Shown in pieces: positions 8,913-17,961 of a DNA stretch of 64,000 bases. The stretch lies in the NCBI RefSeq assembly GCF_016735675.1, contig NZ_JAERSG010000001.1, forward strand, positions 124,001-188,000, written 5' to 3'. The first letter of the stretch is position 1; each line of letters opens with the position of its first letter. Under the pieces are notes generated by a model. That model saw only the letters and a list, made by a program, of their open reading frames with translations, ran no database searches and was not told the DNA's origin. Source of the stretch: Nocardioides baculatus. GTDB taxonomy: Bacteria > Actinomycetota > Actinomycetes > Propionibacteriales > Nocardioidaceae. Made by a program: the position numbers and the translations under genes.

Positions 8913-9905
8913 GGTCGTCTCGAGGGGCCGCTCGACGGTCTGCTCGACGGTCCGCCCCACGGCGGCCCCTTCGGCGTACGAGTGCTGGCTCGACGTGCTG
9001 AAGAAGTTGATGCCGATGAAGTTGAACCACAGCGTCGCCGCGCCGATGAGGGCGAGGATCGCGGCCCTGCGGCCGCGCCAGCCCGCGGTCGCGCGGGCGT
9101 GGAGATAGGCGGCGTAGACCACCCAGGTGATGAAGGCCCACACCTCCTTGGGGTCCCAGTTCCAGTAGGACGACCACGCCTGGTGCGCCCAGATCGGGCC
9201 CGAGATCAGTACGCCGAAGGTCCACACCGGGAAGCCGAACGCGTGCATCCGGTAGGCGATCCGGTCGAGGACCGGGAGCTCGGGCAGCCGCGCGAGGTAG
9301 CCCGTCTCCTTCGTCGAGCGGGCCTTGAGGAGGTAGAGGATCGACGTGATCCCGCCGAGGGTGAAGGCGCCGGTGGCGATGCAGGCCGCCACGACGTGGA
9401 TCACCAGCCAGTAGGACTCGAGCGCCTCGGTCAGCGGGGCGACCGGCTCGTAGAGCCAGAGCACGTCCGCGAGCAGGACGCAGAGCACGAAGCCGACGAC
9501 GATCGGGCCGAGCCAGTCGAGCCGCCAGCGCCGGGTCGTCGCGAGGAAGAGCGCGACGACGACGAACGTGCCGGTGAGGGTGAACTCGTACATGTTGCCC
9601 CACGGCACCCGGTCGGGGTCAGCGGCCAGGCCACGCCCGAGCAGCGCGACGAAGTGCGCCAGCGCGCCGATCGCGACCAGCAGGACGCCGAGCCGGCCCG
9701 CCATCTCGGGGCGGTGTGCGGCCGCCTCGTCGGGGGCGTCCTCCACGAGCGTGTCGCCACCACCGCCGACGGCGACGGCCTGCCGGACGGGCACGTCGCG
9801 CAGCGCGGCCCACTGGACGGCGTACGCCAGCAGGGCGAGGAAGTAGACCACCCCGGCCGCTGCCACGCCCTGGTTGCTCAGCGTCTCCCACTGCAGGTCG
9901 GTCAC
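8817..9905 (-). CDS. ccsB: cytochrome c biogenesis protein CcsB/CcsA (System II heme lyase subunit)
   Basis: A 362-residue polytopic membrane protein of the heme handling family. It carries the tryptophan-rich WWD-type segment AWSSYWNWDPKEVWAFITW near residue 230 that presents heme for attachment to apocytochrome c. About eight membrane segments are visible. It works with ResB (next gene) as the System II synthase, outside the membrane. The GTG start overlaps the resB stop by 4 bases (GTGA). The family normally ends soon after FFSTSSQHSYA; here about 50 further residues extend antisense to the small gene at 8718. Confidence 0.92.
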   Translation of the reverse strand: MTDLQWETLSNQGVAAAGVVYFLALLAYAVQWAALRDVPVRQAVAVGGGGDTLVEDAPDEAAAHRPEMAGRLGVLLVAIGALAHFVALLGRGLAADPDRVPWGNMYEFTLTGTFVVVALFLATTRRWRLDWLGPIVVGFVLCVLLADVLWLYEPVAPLTEALESYWLVIHVVAACIATGAFTLGGITSILYLLKARSTKETGYLARLPELPVLDRIAYRMHAFGFPVWTFGVLISGPIWAHQAWSSYWNWDPKEVWAFITWVVYAAYLHARATAGWRGRRAAILALIGAATLWFNFIGINFFSTSSQHSYAEGAAVGRTVEQTVERPLETTSVVVGLGAGLGLPVEPAQEVGVVVGAEGPRA

Positions 9906-11533
9906 GACTCGGCCCCATCTCTGTCCGGTGCTGTCTTCTTCAGTGCTGCCACGATGCCAGTCAGCTCGTCACGCCCGGTCTCCGGGTCACCGCCGGACGA
10001 CCGGTCGAGCCGGGCCACCTCGACCAGTGTGGTCCCGTCGTCCTGACGGCGGGCGCGCACCCACAGCCGGCGCGGCCGCACGAACAGCGAGGCGAGCAGG
10101 CCGAGGAGTGCGGCGACCATGCCGCCGAGCGCGATGAACTTGCCGGGGGTGCGGCTGATCTGGATCTTGTTCCAGCGCTGGAGGCCGTCGAAGGTGACGC
10201 TGCCGAGCCCGTCGGGGAGCGTCACCGTCTCGCCGGGCCGGAGGTCCATCCGGAAGGGCTGCCCGTCGGCCTTGCGCAGCTGCGTGGCGTTGGCCTTGTC
10301 GAGGACGTAGACCGAGGAGGCCGATCCGTCGGAGACACCGATGTCACCGGTGTAGACGAACAACGACACCAGAGGATCGACGGCGTCGCCGAACGCCGAC
10401 GACGGCATCGACAGGCTGCCGTCCTCGTCGCGCCCGAGCTGGAAGGTCGGGTAGAAGGTCCCCTCGAGGCCGATCTGGGTCGGCTCGGCGAACGGCGCCT
10501 TGACCACGCCGAACGACTCGAAGGTCTGCGGGTTGATCGGCAGGAAGGTGGCCGGGCCCGTCTTGGTCACGTTGCCGTCGCCGTCGCGGATCGTGATGAC
10601 CGGTGCGTAGCCGTGGCCGATGAGGAAGACGTCCGTGCCGCCGATCGACAGCGGGTGGTTGACCTTGAGGTCGTACTGCTGCGTCGGGGCGTCCGGCTGC
10701 GTCCTGTAGTCGAGGTGCGCGACGAAGTTGCGCGCCTGCCCGCGACGGCGGCCCTCGGTCATCCACTCGACGTCGAAGTCGGTGATGCTGAACGAGAACG
10801 GCTCCATCACGGACGGGTCGAACAGGCTGCCCGGCGCGAAGTCGTCGTAGGACGTCAGGTTGTTGGTGAAGCCGTAGTCCTTGCCGTTGAGCAGGATGAC
10901 GCCGCCCTTGTAGCCGAACAGGCTCCCGATCGCGACGCCCACCAGCACGACGATGACCGCGAGGTGGAAGAGCAGGTTGCCGGCCTCGCGGAGGTGGCCA
11001 CGCTCGGCGGCGACCGAGTCGCCCCCCGCGGGCCGGTCGACGCGGAACCGCCGCTTGCGGATGACCACCGCGGCGCGGTCGAGGACGACGTCCGGGTCCT
11101 CGTCGGTGGTGTACGACGTGCTCTCGGGCATGCGCGAGAGGTTGCGGGGCGCCCGTGGCGGCCGGGCCCGCAACGCGCGTGCGTACACGAAGAGGCGCGG
11201 GATGATGCACCCGACCAGCGAGATCATCAGCAGGAGGTAGATCGCGGAGAACCACACCGAGCTGTAGACCGCGAACAGGTCGAGCCGGTCCCAGATCGGC
11301 GCGAGCCGGGGGTGGTTGTCGCGCCACTGCGAGACCGCGAGCGAATCGATGTCCTCCTGCGGGATCACCGATCCCGGGATCGACGCGAGGGCGAGCAGCA
11401 GCAGGAGCACGAGCGCCGTACGCATCGAGGTGAGCTGGCGCCACGACCAGCGCGCCAGCTCGCGGGCGTTGAGGTCCGCGGGCAGCGCCGTGGCCTGGCG
11501 CTCGTCGGACGGCCGCTGCTGCAGATCGGTCAC
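9902..11533 (-). CDS. resB: cytochrome c biogenesis protein ResB
   Basis: A 543-residue membrane protein of the ResB/Ccs1 family, partner of CcsB in System II heme attachment. Three N-terminal membrane segments, a large extracytoplasmic domain from about residue 215, and a final C-terminal membrane segment fit the family. The early LASIPGSVIPQ and AVYSSVWFSAIYLLLM segments are characteristic. The GTG at 11533 overlaps the ccdA stop by 4 bases. Gene order hemL, phosphatase, thioredoxin, ccdA, resB, ccsB matches Mycobacterium tuberculosis Rv0524-Rv0529 as I remember it. Confidence 0.92.
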   Translation of the reverse strand: MTDLQQRPSDERQATALPADLNARELARWSWRQLTSMRTALVLLLLLALASIPGSVIPQEDIDSLAVSQWRDNHPRLAPIWDRLDLFAVYSSVWFSAIYLLLMISLVGCIIPRLFVYARALRARPPRAPRNLSRMPESTSYTTDEDPDVVLDRAAVVIRKRRFRVDRPAGGDSVAAERGHLREAGNLLFHLAVIVVLVGVAIGSLFGYKGGVILLNGKDYGFTNNLTSYDDFAPGSLFDPSVMEPFSFSITDFDVEWMTEGRRRGQARNFVAHLDYRTQPDAPTQQYDLKVNHPLSIGGTDVFLIGHGYAPVITIRDGDGNVTKTGPATFLPINPQTFESFGVVKAPFAEPTQIGLEGTFYPTFQLGRDEDGSLSMPSSAFGDAVDPLVSLFVYTGDIGVSDGSASSVYVLDKANATQLRKADGQPFRMDLRPGETVTLPDGLGSVTFDGLQRWNKIQISRTPGKFIALGGMVAALLGLLASLFVRPRRLWVRARRQDDGTTLVEVARLDRSSGGDPETGRDELTGIVAALKKTAPDRDGAES

Positions 11534-12276
11534 AGCGGCGTCCAGAACCCGAGGACGAGGGACTGGAGGCGCTGCACCATCAGCTCCCACCAGCCGCTGA
11601 CGAGCAGCAGCCCCACGACGATCATCATGAGTCCGCCGAACCGCATGATGAGCACCTGGTGGCGGCGGACCACCGCGAAGGCGCCGATCATCCGTCGGTA
11701 GGCGAACGCGGCGGCGATGAACGGCAGCCCGAGGCCCAGCGCGAAGACGGCGGCCAGGGCGGCTCCGCGGCCGGCGGTGGCCTCGTTGACCGACAGGAGG
11801 TTGATCGCCGCCAGGGTCGGGCCGACGCACGGCGTCCAGCCGACCCCGAAGAGGAAGCCGAGCACCGGCGCGACGGCGAGCCCGACGGCCGGGACCCGGT
11901 GGATGCGCCAGTCGCGCTGCAGGAAGCCGATCCCGCCGAGGAAGGCGATGCCGAGCAGGATCATGAGGACGCCGAGGGCGATGTTGAGCTGGTCGTAGTG
12001 CACGAACAGCCAGGCGCCGGCTGCGCCGGTCAGGCTGCCCAGCAGCACGAAGACGACGGCGAAGCCCGACACGAAGAGCACCGCACCCAGCACCATCCGG
12101 CTGCGTCGTGCGTCCTCGAGGTCGGCCCCGGACACGCCCGTCGCGTAGGAGAGGTAGCCGGGGAGCAGCGGGATCACGCAGGGGCTGAAGAACGAGACCA
12201 GGCCCGCGACGAGCGCGACGGGAAGGGCCAGGATCATCGACCCGGACGTGGCGGTGTCCTGGAGCCAGTCGTTCAC
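11530..12276 (-). CDS. ccdA: cytochrome c biogenesis thiol transporter CcdA
   Basis: A 248-residue membrane protein with six hydrophobic segments and the two redox cysteines of the family, in FFSPCVIPLLPGYLSY near residue 28 and GVGWTPCVGPTLAA near residue 145. CcdA passes reducing equivalents from cytosolic thioredoxin to the extracytoplasmic TlpA/ResA protein, which keeps apocytochrome c cysteines reduced. The GTG start overlaps the tlpA stop (GTGA). It lies in the middle of the hemL-ccsB operon. Confidence 0.93.
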   Translation of the reverse strand: MNDWLQDTATSGSMILALPVALVAGLVSFFSPCVIPLLPGYLSYATGVSGADLEDARRSRMVLGAVLFVSGFAVVFVLLGSLTGAAGAWLFVHYDQLNIALGVLMILLGIAFLGGIGFLQRDWRIHRVPAVGLAVAPVLGFLFGVGWTPCVGPTLAAINLLSVNEATAGRGAALAAVFALGLGLPFIAAAFAYRRMIGAFAVVRRHQVLIMRFGGLMMIVVGLLLVSGWWELMVQRLQSLVLGFWTPL

Positions 12277-12842
12277 CGGTCCACCCCCTCGACGAGGTCG
12301 ACCAGCGTGAGCACGCTGGGGATGCGGCCCTGCACGGAGGCGGCGATGCGCCCCTCGGCGTCGAGCACGACGGTGCTGGGGATCGACCGCGGCCCGAGCG
12401 TCCCGGCGAAGGAGAGCAGCGCGGTGCCGTCGGCGGAGTAGATCGACGGGTAGTCCACCTCGAGGGTGCGGACGAACGCCGAGGCGTCCTCGCGCGAGGC
12501 GTCGCGGATGTTGAGCCCGACGAAGGTGACGTCGTCGCCCAGCTGGTCGTGGGCCTCGTTGAGGTCGGGCTGCTCGGCGATGCACGGCGGGCACCACGAC
12601 GCCCACACGTTGACGACCACCGGCTTGCCGCGCAGGTCGGCGAGGTCGACCTCGGTGCCCTCGAGGTCGGTGCCGGTGATCTCGATCGGGTCGCCACGAT
12701 CGGCGGCCTTCACCTCGGTGGGCACGCCCTCGCCGGTGATGTAGCCCTTGTCGCCGGTGCCGGACAGGCTCGAGCAGCCGGCCAGCACGAGCAGGCAGGC
12801 GAGCCCCACCAGGGGTGTGACGAGCGAGCGGAGGATCCTCAG
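12273..12842 (-). CDS. TlpA/ResA-type thioredoxin lipoprotein, probable CTG start
   Basis: A secreted lipoprotein of about 189 residues. A signal peptide ends in the lipobox VLAGC, followed by a thioredoxin fold with active site WASWCPPC near residue 92. It should reduce apocytochrome c or other extracytoplasmic thiols using electrons from CcdA. No ATG or GTG gives a good signal peptide with a ribosome site. A CTG at 12842 does: it follows a perfect AGGAGG by 7 bases and overlaps the upstream stop as CTGA, like the GTGA overlaps elsewhere in the operon. A GTG 12 codons later would leave a very short signal peptide. Confidence 0.85.
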   Translation of the reverse strand: MRILRSLVTPLVGLACLLVLAGCSSLSGTGDKGYITGEGVPTEVKAADRGDPIEITGTDLEGTEVDLADLRGKPVVVNVWASWCPPCIAEQPDLNEAHDQLGDDVTFVGLNIRDASREDASAFVRTLEVDYPSIYSADGTALLSFAGTLGPRSIPSTVVLDAEGRIAASVQGRIPSVLTLVDLVEGVDR

Positions 12843-13516
12843 GGCCGGTCCTCCTGCGGCGCGCCGCCGGCCGAGAACGGAGCGGAGCGGTCGCCTGCCG
12901 GGATCAGGTCGCCGGCGGGCTCGGAGTAGCGCACCTGCACCATCCGGTCGTCGTCGAAGACGATGCTCGTCAGGGAGCACAGCGTGCACTGGCGGTTCTT
13001 GGGGTGGTGGATGTAGCTGCGCTTCTCCAGGAAGAGCCGGGTCGTCCAGATCGGCAGCTGGTGGGAGACGATCACGGCCTCGTGGCCCGACGCCGCGTCG
13101 CGGGCGTCGTGGATCGCGGCCACCATCCGGGCGGCGATCTCGTCGTAGGGCTCGCCCCACGACGGCGTGAAGGGGTTGTACATGTGGCGCAGGAGGTGCG
13201 GCCGCTTCACGAAGGTCATGCCGCCCTCGGCGAAGCTCATCCCCTCGAACTTGTTGGTCGACTCGATCACCCGCGGGTCGATGGTCGGCGTGAGGCCGCG
13301 CGCCGCCGCGAGCGGGGCGCCGGTCTCCTGCGCCCGCTCGAGCGGGGACGTACGCATGTGCACGATGTCGCGGTCGCCGATGGTCTCCGCGATCCGCCGG
13401 GCCATCTGGTGGCCGAGGTCGGAGAGGTGGAACCCGTCGCGACGCCCGTAGAGGACCCCGGCCGGGTTGTGGACCTCGCCGTGCCGCAGCAGGTGGACGG
13501 TGGTCTGGACGCCCAT
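12839..13516 (-). CDS. histidine phosphatase family protein (phosphoglycerate mutase-like)
   Basis: A 225-residue histidine phosphatase superfamily protein. It has the catalytic LLRHGE motif near residue 10, RTSPLERAQET near residue 55 and the second histidine in AVIVSHQLPIW. The substrate is unknown. Orthologues sit between hemL and the cytochrome c thioredoxin in other actinobacteria, including Rv0525 as I recall, suggesting a conserved but undefined link to the operon. ATG at 13516 overlaps the hemL stop by one base; a GTG directly before it is an alternative. Confidence 0.85.
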   Translation of the reverse strand: MGVQTTVHLLRHGEVHNPAGVLYGRRDGFHLSDLGHQMARRIAETIGDRDIVHMRTSPLERAQETGAPLAAARGLTPTIDPRVIESTNKFEGMSFAEGGMTFVKRPHLLRHMYNPFTPSWGEPYDEIAARMVAAIHDARDAASGHEAVIVSHQLPIWTTRLFLEKRSYIHHPKNRQCTLCSLTSIVFDDDRMVQVRYSEPAGDLIPAGDRSAPFSAGGAPQEDRP

Positions 13517-14844
13517 CACTGACCCCCTGCCGTCGCGGCGGCGAGGGCGGCCGCCGGGAGCGCGTCGATGATCGTCGAGATCGCCCGCTCGTCGTGGGCC
13601 GCGGAGACGAACCACGCCTCGTAGGCCGACGGGGGCAGGTAGACGCCCTGGTCGAGCATCGAGTGGAAGAAGGCGGCGTAGGCCGCGGTGTCCTGCTGCC
13701 CGGCCTCGGCGAAGTCGCGCACCGGCTCGTCGCGGAAGAACACCGAGAACATCGTCCCGGCCGCCTGCACCGTGTGCGGCACGGACGCCGCCTGGAGGTG
13801 CTCGGTGACGGCGTTGCGGATGGTCAGCGCGGTGGCGTCGAGCTGCGCGTAGACCTCCGGCGTCGCGAGCCGGAGCGTCGCGAGCCCGGCGGTCGTCGCG
13901 ACCGGGTTCCCCGAGAGGGTGCCGGCCTGGTAGACGCTGCCCTCAGGCGCGAGGTGGGACATCAGGTCGGCCCGGCCGCCGAAGGCCGCGGCGGGGAAGC
14001 CGCCGCCCATCACCTTCCCGAAGGTCATCAGGTCGGGCACCCAGCCCTCGATGGCACCGTCCAGGCCCCAACCGCCCTGCTCGGTGGCGCGGAAGCCGGT
14101 CATCACCTCGTCGCTGATGAACAGCGCGCCGTGGGCACGGCAGGTCTCGGCGAGGAAGGCGTTGAAGCCCGGCGCGGGCGGGACGACGCCCATGTTGCCC
14201 GGCGATGCCTCGGTGATCAGGCAGGAGATGCGCGGCCCGTGGGCCTGGAAGGCGGCGAGCACGGCCTCGCGGTCGTTGTAGGGCAGGACGAGCGTCTCGG
14301 CGGCCGCGGAGGCAGGGACCCCGCTGGTGCCGGGGACGGCGAGGGTCGCGATGCCGGAGCCGGCCTCGGCCAGCAACGGGTCGACGTGGCCGTGGTAGCA
14401 CCCGGCGAACTTCACGACGAGGTCGCGACCGGTGACACCGCGGGCCAGCCGGATCGCCGACATCGTCGCCTCGGTGCCGCTGGAGACGAACCGGACCCGC
14501 TCGACCGGCGTACGCGCGACGATCTCCTCGGCCAGCTCGACCTCGGGCTCGGTGGGGGTGCCGTACGACGTACCGCGGGCCACCGCACCGGCGACCGCGG
14601 CCTGCACGTCGGGGTGCGCGTGGCCGAGCAGCATCGGGCCCCACGAGCAGATCAGGTCGACGTAGTCGTTGCCGTCGGCGTCGGTGAGCCAGGCGCCGGA
14701 CGCGGAGGTGATGAAGCGGGGCGTGCCGCCGACCGCGGTGAAGGCACGGACCGGCGAGTTCACCCCACCGGGCGTCACGGCGCGGGCGCGGTCGAAGAGC
14801 GCCTCGCTGGCCGCTGTCGTGGCAGGCGTCGTCGCGGGGGTCAC
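13516..14844 (-). CDS. hemL: glutamate-1-semialdehyde 2,1-aminomutase (HemL)
   Basis: A 442-residue PLP-dependent class III aminotransferase that converts glutamate-1-semialdehyde to 5-aminolevulinate. Diagnostic segments are [12 protein letters not shown] near the N-terminus, [11 protein letters not shown] and the PLP lysine in [18 protein letters not shown]. It complements HemA, encoded in the operon at 16963-22514, so both C5-pathway steps are in the window but in separate operons. GTG at 14844 is the first start in frame with homology. It is the first gene of the cytochrome c operon. Confidence 0.95.
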   Translation of the reverse strand: MTPATTPATTAASEALFDRARAVTPGGVNSPVRAFTAVGGTPRFITSASGAWLTDADGNDYVDLICSWGPMLLGHAHPDVQAAVAGAVARGTSYGTPTEPEVELAEEIVARTPVERVRFVSSGTEATMSAIRLARGVTGRDLVVKFAGCYHGHVDPLLAEAGSGIATLAVPGTSGVPASAAAETLVLPYNDREAVLAAFQAHGPRISCLITEASPGNMGVVPPAPGFNAFLAETCRAHGALFISDEVMTGFRATEQGGWGLDGAIEGWVPDLMTFGKVMGGGFPAAAFGGRADLMSHLAPEGSVYQAGTLSGNPVATTAGLATLRLATPEVYAQLDATALTIRNAVTEHLQAASVPHTVQAAGTMFSVFFRDEPVRDFAEAGQQDTAAYAAFFHSMLDQGVYLPPSAYEAWFVSAAHDERAISTIIDALPAAALAAATAGGQ

Positions 14845-14915
14845 CGAATCATTGTCGCGTAGGCGGGCAAGGTGCCCGAATCGGTGCGCAATCCGGCTCC
14901 CGGATGTGCTCCGAA

Positions 14916-14943
14916 CCACAAGTGACCGGCGCGTAACTTGTGG
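14916..14943. promoter_or_regulatory. inverted repeat CCACAAGT-N12-ACTTGTGG
   Basis: A perfect 8-bp inverted repeat with a 12-base spacer in the divergent hemL/transglycosylase intergenic region. Its right arm overlaps the CGTAAC -35 element of the candidate promoter at 14932, where a bound regulator would block transcription. The protein is not identifiable. A hairpin role is also possible. Confidence 0.45.
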
Positions 14944-14960
14944 CGGAGTTCACTCGTTGA
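14932..14960 (+). promoter_or_regulatory. candidate sigma-BldN-type promoter
   Basis: CGTAAC at 14932-14937 and CGTTGA at 14955-14960 are separated by 17 bases, 62 bases before the transglycosylase ATG. This equals the Streptomyces sigma-BldN consensus as I remember it. The sigma factor at 25540 in this window belongs to that family. A near-identical element lies at 26321-26349 before its partner gene. Confidence 0.6.
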
Positions 14961-15022
14961 GGTTTGTGCCGGCGCCCGGAGGGGGCATCATGGCGAGGGA
15001 AACAGCAAGGGGAGCGATACTC

Positions 15023-16222
15023 ATGTCGACTTCGAGCCGACTTCACAGGGCGACGGTCATCGTGCCGCTGGCCGTGCTCAGCGCCGCCTGGACCGCCAGC
15101 CTCTCAGGCGTGGGCGTGACCGCCGCGAGCGCTGACGAGGACGGCCCCGGGACCCTCCCGGACGGCACCGTGCTCCCCGCCTCCGCCATCGAGGCACCGG
15201 CGAGCGTCGGCGACGCCGTGACCCGCGCTGCCGCCCTCACCCCCGGCTCGGCCAGCAGCATCCCGCAGGCCGCCCTGACGGCCTACCAGCGCGCCGAGGG
15301 CGTCATCAACCAGGCCGACCGCGGCTGCGCCATCCCGTGGGAGCTGATCGCGGCGATCGGCCGCGTGGAGTCCGACCACGGTCGCTACGGCGGCAACACC
15401 CTCGACGACCAGGGCGTCGCCCGCCCCGGCATCTACGGCATCGCCCTCAACGGCAAGAACAACACCCAGAGCATCGCCGACACCGACGCCGGCCAGTACG
15501 ACAACGACACCAAGTGGGACCGCGCCGTCGGCCCGATGCAGTTCATCCCCTCGACCTGGTCGGTCGTCGGCGTGGACGGCGACAGCGACGGCACCCGCAA
15601 CCCGCAGGACATCGACGACGCGGCGCTCGCTACCGCCGTCTACCTCTGCTCGGGCGACGACGACCTCTCCGCGGAGAAGGGCCAGCGCGCCTCGGTCTAC
15701 CGCTACAACCACTCCAACGACTACGTCGACCTGGTCCTGTCGATCATGCAGGCCTACATGGACGGCGACTTCAGCGCCGTCCCGTCCTCGGTCCTCACCT
15801 CGGGCGTGATCACGCCCGAGACGAAGGGCACCGGGGGTGGCAAGAAGGGCGGCCAGGGCGGCGCGACCGGCGGCGGCAAGGGCACCTCGACGCCGACCGT
15901 GAAGCCGACCACCTCGCCCACGAAGACCCCGACGCAGACGCCGACGCAGTCACCCACCCAGACGCCGACGCAGAGCCCGACGCAGTCGCCGACCCAGTCG
16001 CCGACCCAGTCGCCGACGACGGCGGTCCCGACGACCGTGCCGACGACGATCCTGCCGACGTCGCTGCCGACGACGCTGCCGCCCCTCCCGACGGCCACGA
16101 TCTCGCAGACCCTCACCCTCGCCGAGGCGATCGCGCAGTGCACGCTCCAGGGCGTCATCGACCTCCCGCTCACCGGCGCCAACGAGCTCCTCGACTGCGC
16201 CAACCAGCTCCTCAACCCCTGA
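15023..16222 (+). CDS. secreted lytic transglycosylase with P/T-rich tail
   Basis: A 399-residue exported protein with a signal peptide of about 37 residues ending in TAASA. A transglycosylase SLT-type domain follows (about residues 85-250) with the catalytic glutamate in IGRVESDHGRYGG and the conserved AVGPMQFIPSTW. A low-complexity linker of TPTQ/SPTQ repeats (about 285-350) and a short C-terminal segment with two cysteines end the protein. It should cleave peptidoglycan glycan strands. The ATG at 15023 follows an AAGGGGAG ribosome site. The sigma-BldN-like promoter upstream suggests developmental or envelope-stress control. Confidence 0.88.
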   Translation: MSTSSRLHRATVIVPLAVLSAAWTASLSGVGVTAASADEDGPGTLPDGTVLPASAIEAPASVGDAVTRAAALTPGSASSIPQAALTAYQRAEGVINQADRGCAIPWELIAAIGRVESDHGRYGGNTLDDQGVARPGIYGIALNGKNNTQSIADTDAGQYDNDTKWDRAVGPMQFIPSTWSVVGVDGDSDGTRNPQDIDDAALATAVYLCSGDDDLSAEKGQRASVYRYNHSNDYVDLVLSIMQAYMDGDFSAVPSSVLTSGVITPETKGTGGGKKGGQGGATGGGKGTSTPTVKPTTSPTKTPTQTPTQSPTQTPTQSPTQSPTQSPTQSPTTAVPTTVPTTILPTSLPTTLPPLPTATISQTLTLAEAIAQCTLQGVIDLPLTGANELLDCANQLLNP

Positions 16223-16232
16223 CCGCCGACCC

Positions 16233-16421
16233 GCTGGTCGAGGAAGGCGCCTTGGCGCCTGTCACGAGACCCGGCTGACTCTGCTGGTCGAGGAAGGCGC
16301 CCTGGCGCCTGTCACGAGACCCGGCTGACTCTGCTGGTCGAGGAAGGCGCCCTGGCGCCTGTCACGAGACCCGGCTGACTCTGCTGGTCGAGGAAGGCGC
16401 CCTGGCGCCTGTCACGAGACC
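16233..16421 (-). repeat. four tandem 50-bp palindromic repeat units (left array)
   Basis: Four near-identical units start at 16233, 16283, 16333 and 16383 with a 50-base period. Read on the minus strand, each has an outer arm GGTCTCGTGAC, a hairpin core AGGCGCC-AG-GGCGCCT and a second arm TCCTCGACCAGC. The same arms recur in the opposite orientation at 16780-16948 beyond the GIY-YIG gene, but with a different core. Copies are nearly identical, with one base difference in the first core, suggesting recent amplification. Confidence 0.9.
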
Positions 16422-16480
16422 CATCCACAGATCGGGGCCTCGCTCTGGCGACCGACCCGTCGGCCCAGCACCGTGGGGGC

Positions 16481-16798
16481 ATGCTCTATGCCTACATCGT
16501 CGAGTGTTCCGACGGCAGCTTCTACGTCGGCAGCACCAAGAACCTCGAACGGCGACTGTTCGAGCACAACGAAGGTGTGGGAGCGGCGTACACGCGCCGC
16601 CGGCGTCCTGTCCGTCTCGTGTGGGCTGGGGAGTTCGCACGGATCGACGAGGCGTTCGCCATGGAGAAGCGGATCCAGGGGTGGTCGCGAGCGAAGCGCC
16701 AGGCGCTGATAGACGACCGCACCGACGAGCTTGGCACGCTGTCCAGCCGCAGCTGGGCTGCGATCAGGGCGCGCGCAAAGGGGTCAGGGGTCTCGTGA
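16481..16798 (+). CDS. GIY-YIG domain endonuclease, stand-alone
   Basis: A 105-residue protein. The GIY-YIG core starts at the N-terminus: YAYIVECSDGSFYVGSTKNLERRLFEHN gives the Y...YVG pair, and the downstream glutamate is in AFAMEKRIQGWSR. This is the small UPF0213/YhbQ-like type, thought to nick or cleave branched or structured DNA. The gene lies between two oppositely oriented arrays of hairpin repeats, and its last codons and TGA are formed by the first unit of the right array. The flanking suggests the nuclease and repeats belong together, which is an inference. Confidence 0.85.
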   Translation: MLYAYIVECSDGSFYVGSTKNLERRLFEHNEGVGAAYTRRRRPVRLVWAGEFARIDEAFAMEKRIQGWSRAKRQALIDDRTDELGTLSSRSWAAIRARAKGSGVS

Positions 16799-16948
16799 CT
16801 GTCGCTAGCGCGACCTCCTCGACCAACGGTCCCGAGGGGTCAGGGGTCTCGTGACGGTCGCTAGCGCGACCTCCTCGACCAACGGTCCCGAGGGGTCAGG
16901 GGTCTCGTGACGGCCGCTAGCGCGACCTCCTCGAGCAACGGTCCTGAG
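16780..16948 (+). repeat. three tandem 56-bp palindromic repeat units (right array)
   Basis: Units start at 16780, 16836 and 16892 with a 56-base period. Each reads GGTCTCGTGAC, a hairpin core GGTCGC-TAGC-GCGACC, then TCCTCGACCAACGG. The outer arms match the left array in reverse orientation while the core is a different palindrome. The third unit has diverged slightly. The first unit supplies the stop codon of the GIY-YIG gene, and the array ends 15 bases before the hemB stop. Confidence 0.9.
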
Positions 16949-16962
16949 GGCGGGCGTCAGGG

Positions 16963-17957
<995 letters not shown>

Positions 17958-17961
<4 letters not shown>

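Noticed and set aside
9902..12697. single giant reading frame covering resB and upstream DNA
   Set aside because: Only the part after the GTG at 11533 is ResB; the upstream part is antisense-like noise over ccdA and tlpA in another frame.
14845..15022. c-di-AMP (ydaO) riboswitch before the lytic transglycosylase
   Set aside because: Such riboswitches often precede cell wall hydrolases and disA is nearby, but I could not find the conserved ydaO core segments; a promoter explains the region better.
15895..16030. tandem repeat as a mobile or regulatory element
   Set aside because: The ACCCAGTCGCCGACG-type repeats encode the TPTQ/SPTQ linker of the transglycosylase and are normal for secreted actinobacterial proteins.
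16233..16948. CRISPR array
   Set aside because: Repeat periods are 50 and 56 bases with almost the whole unit conserved and no variable spacers; no cas genes are nearby.
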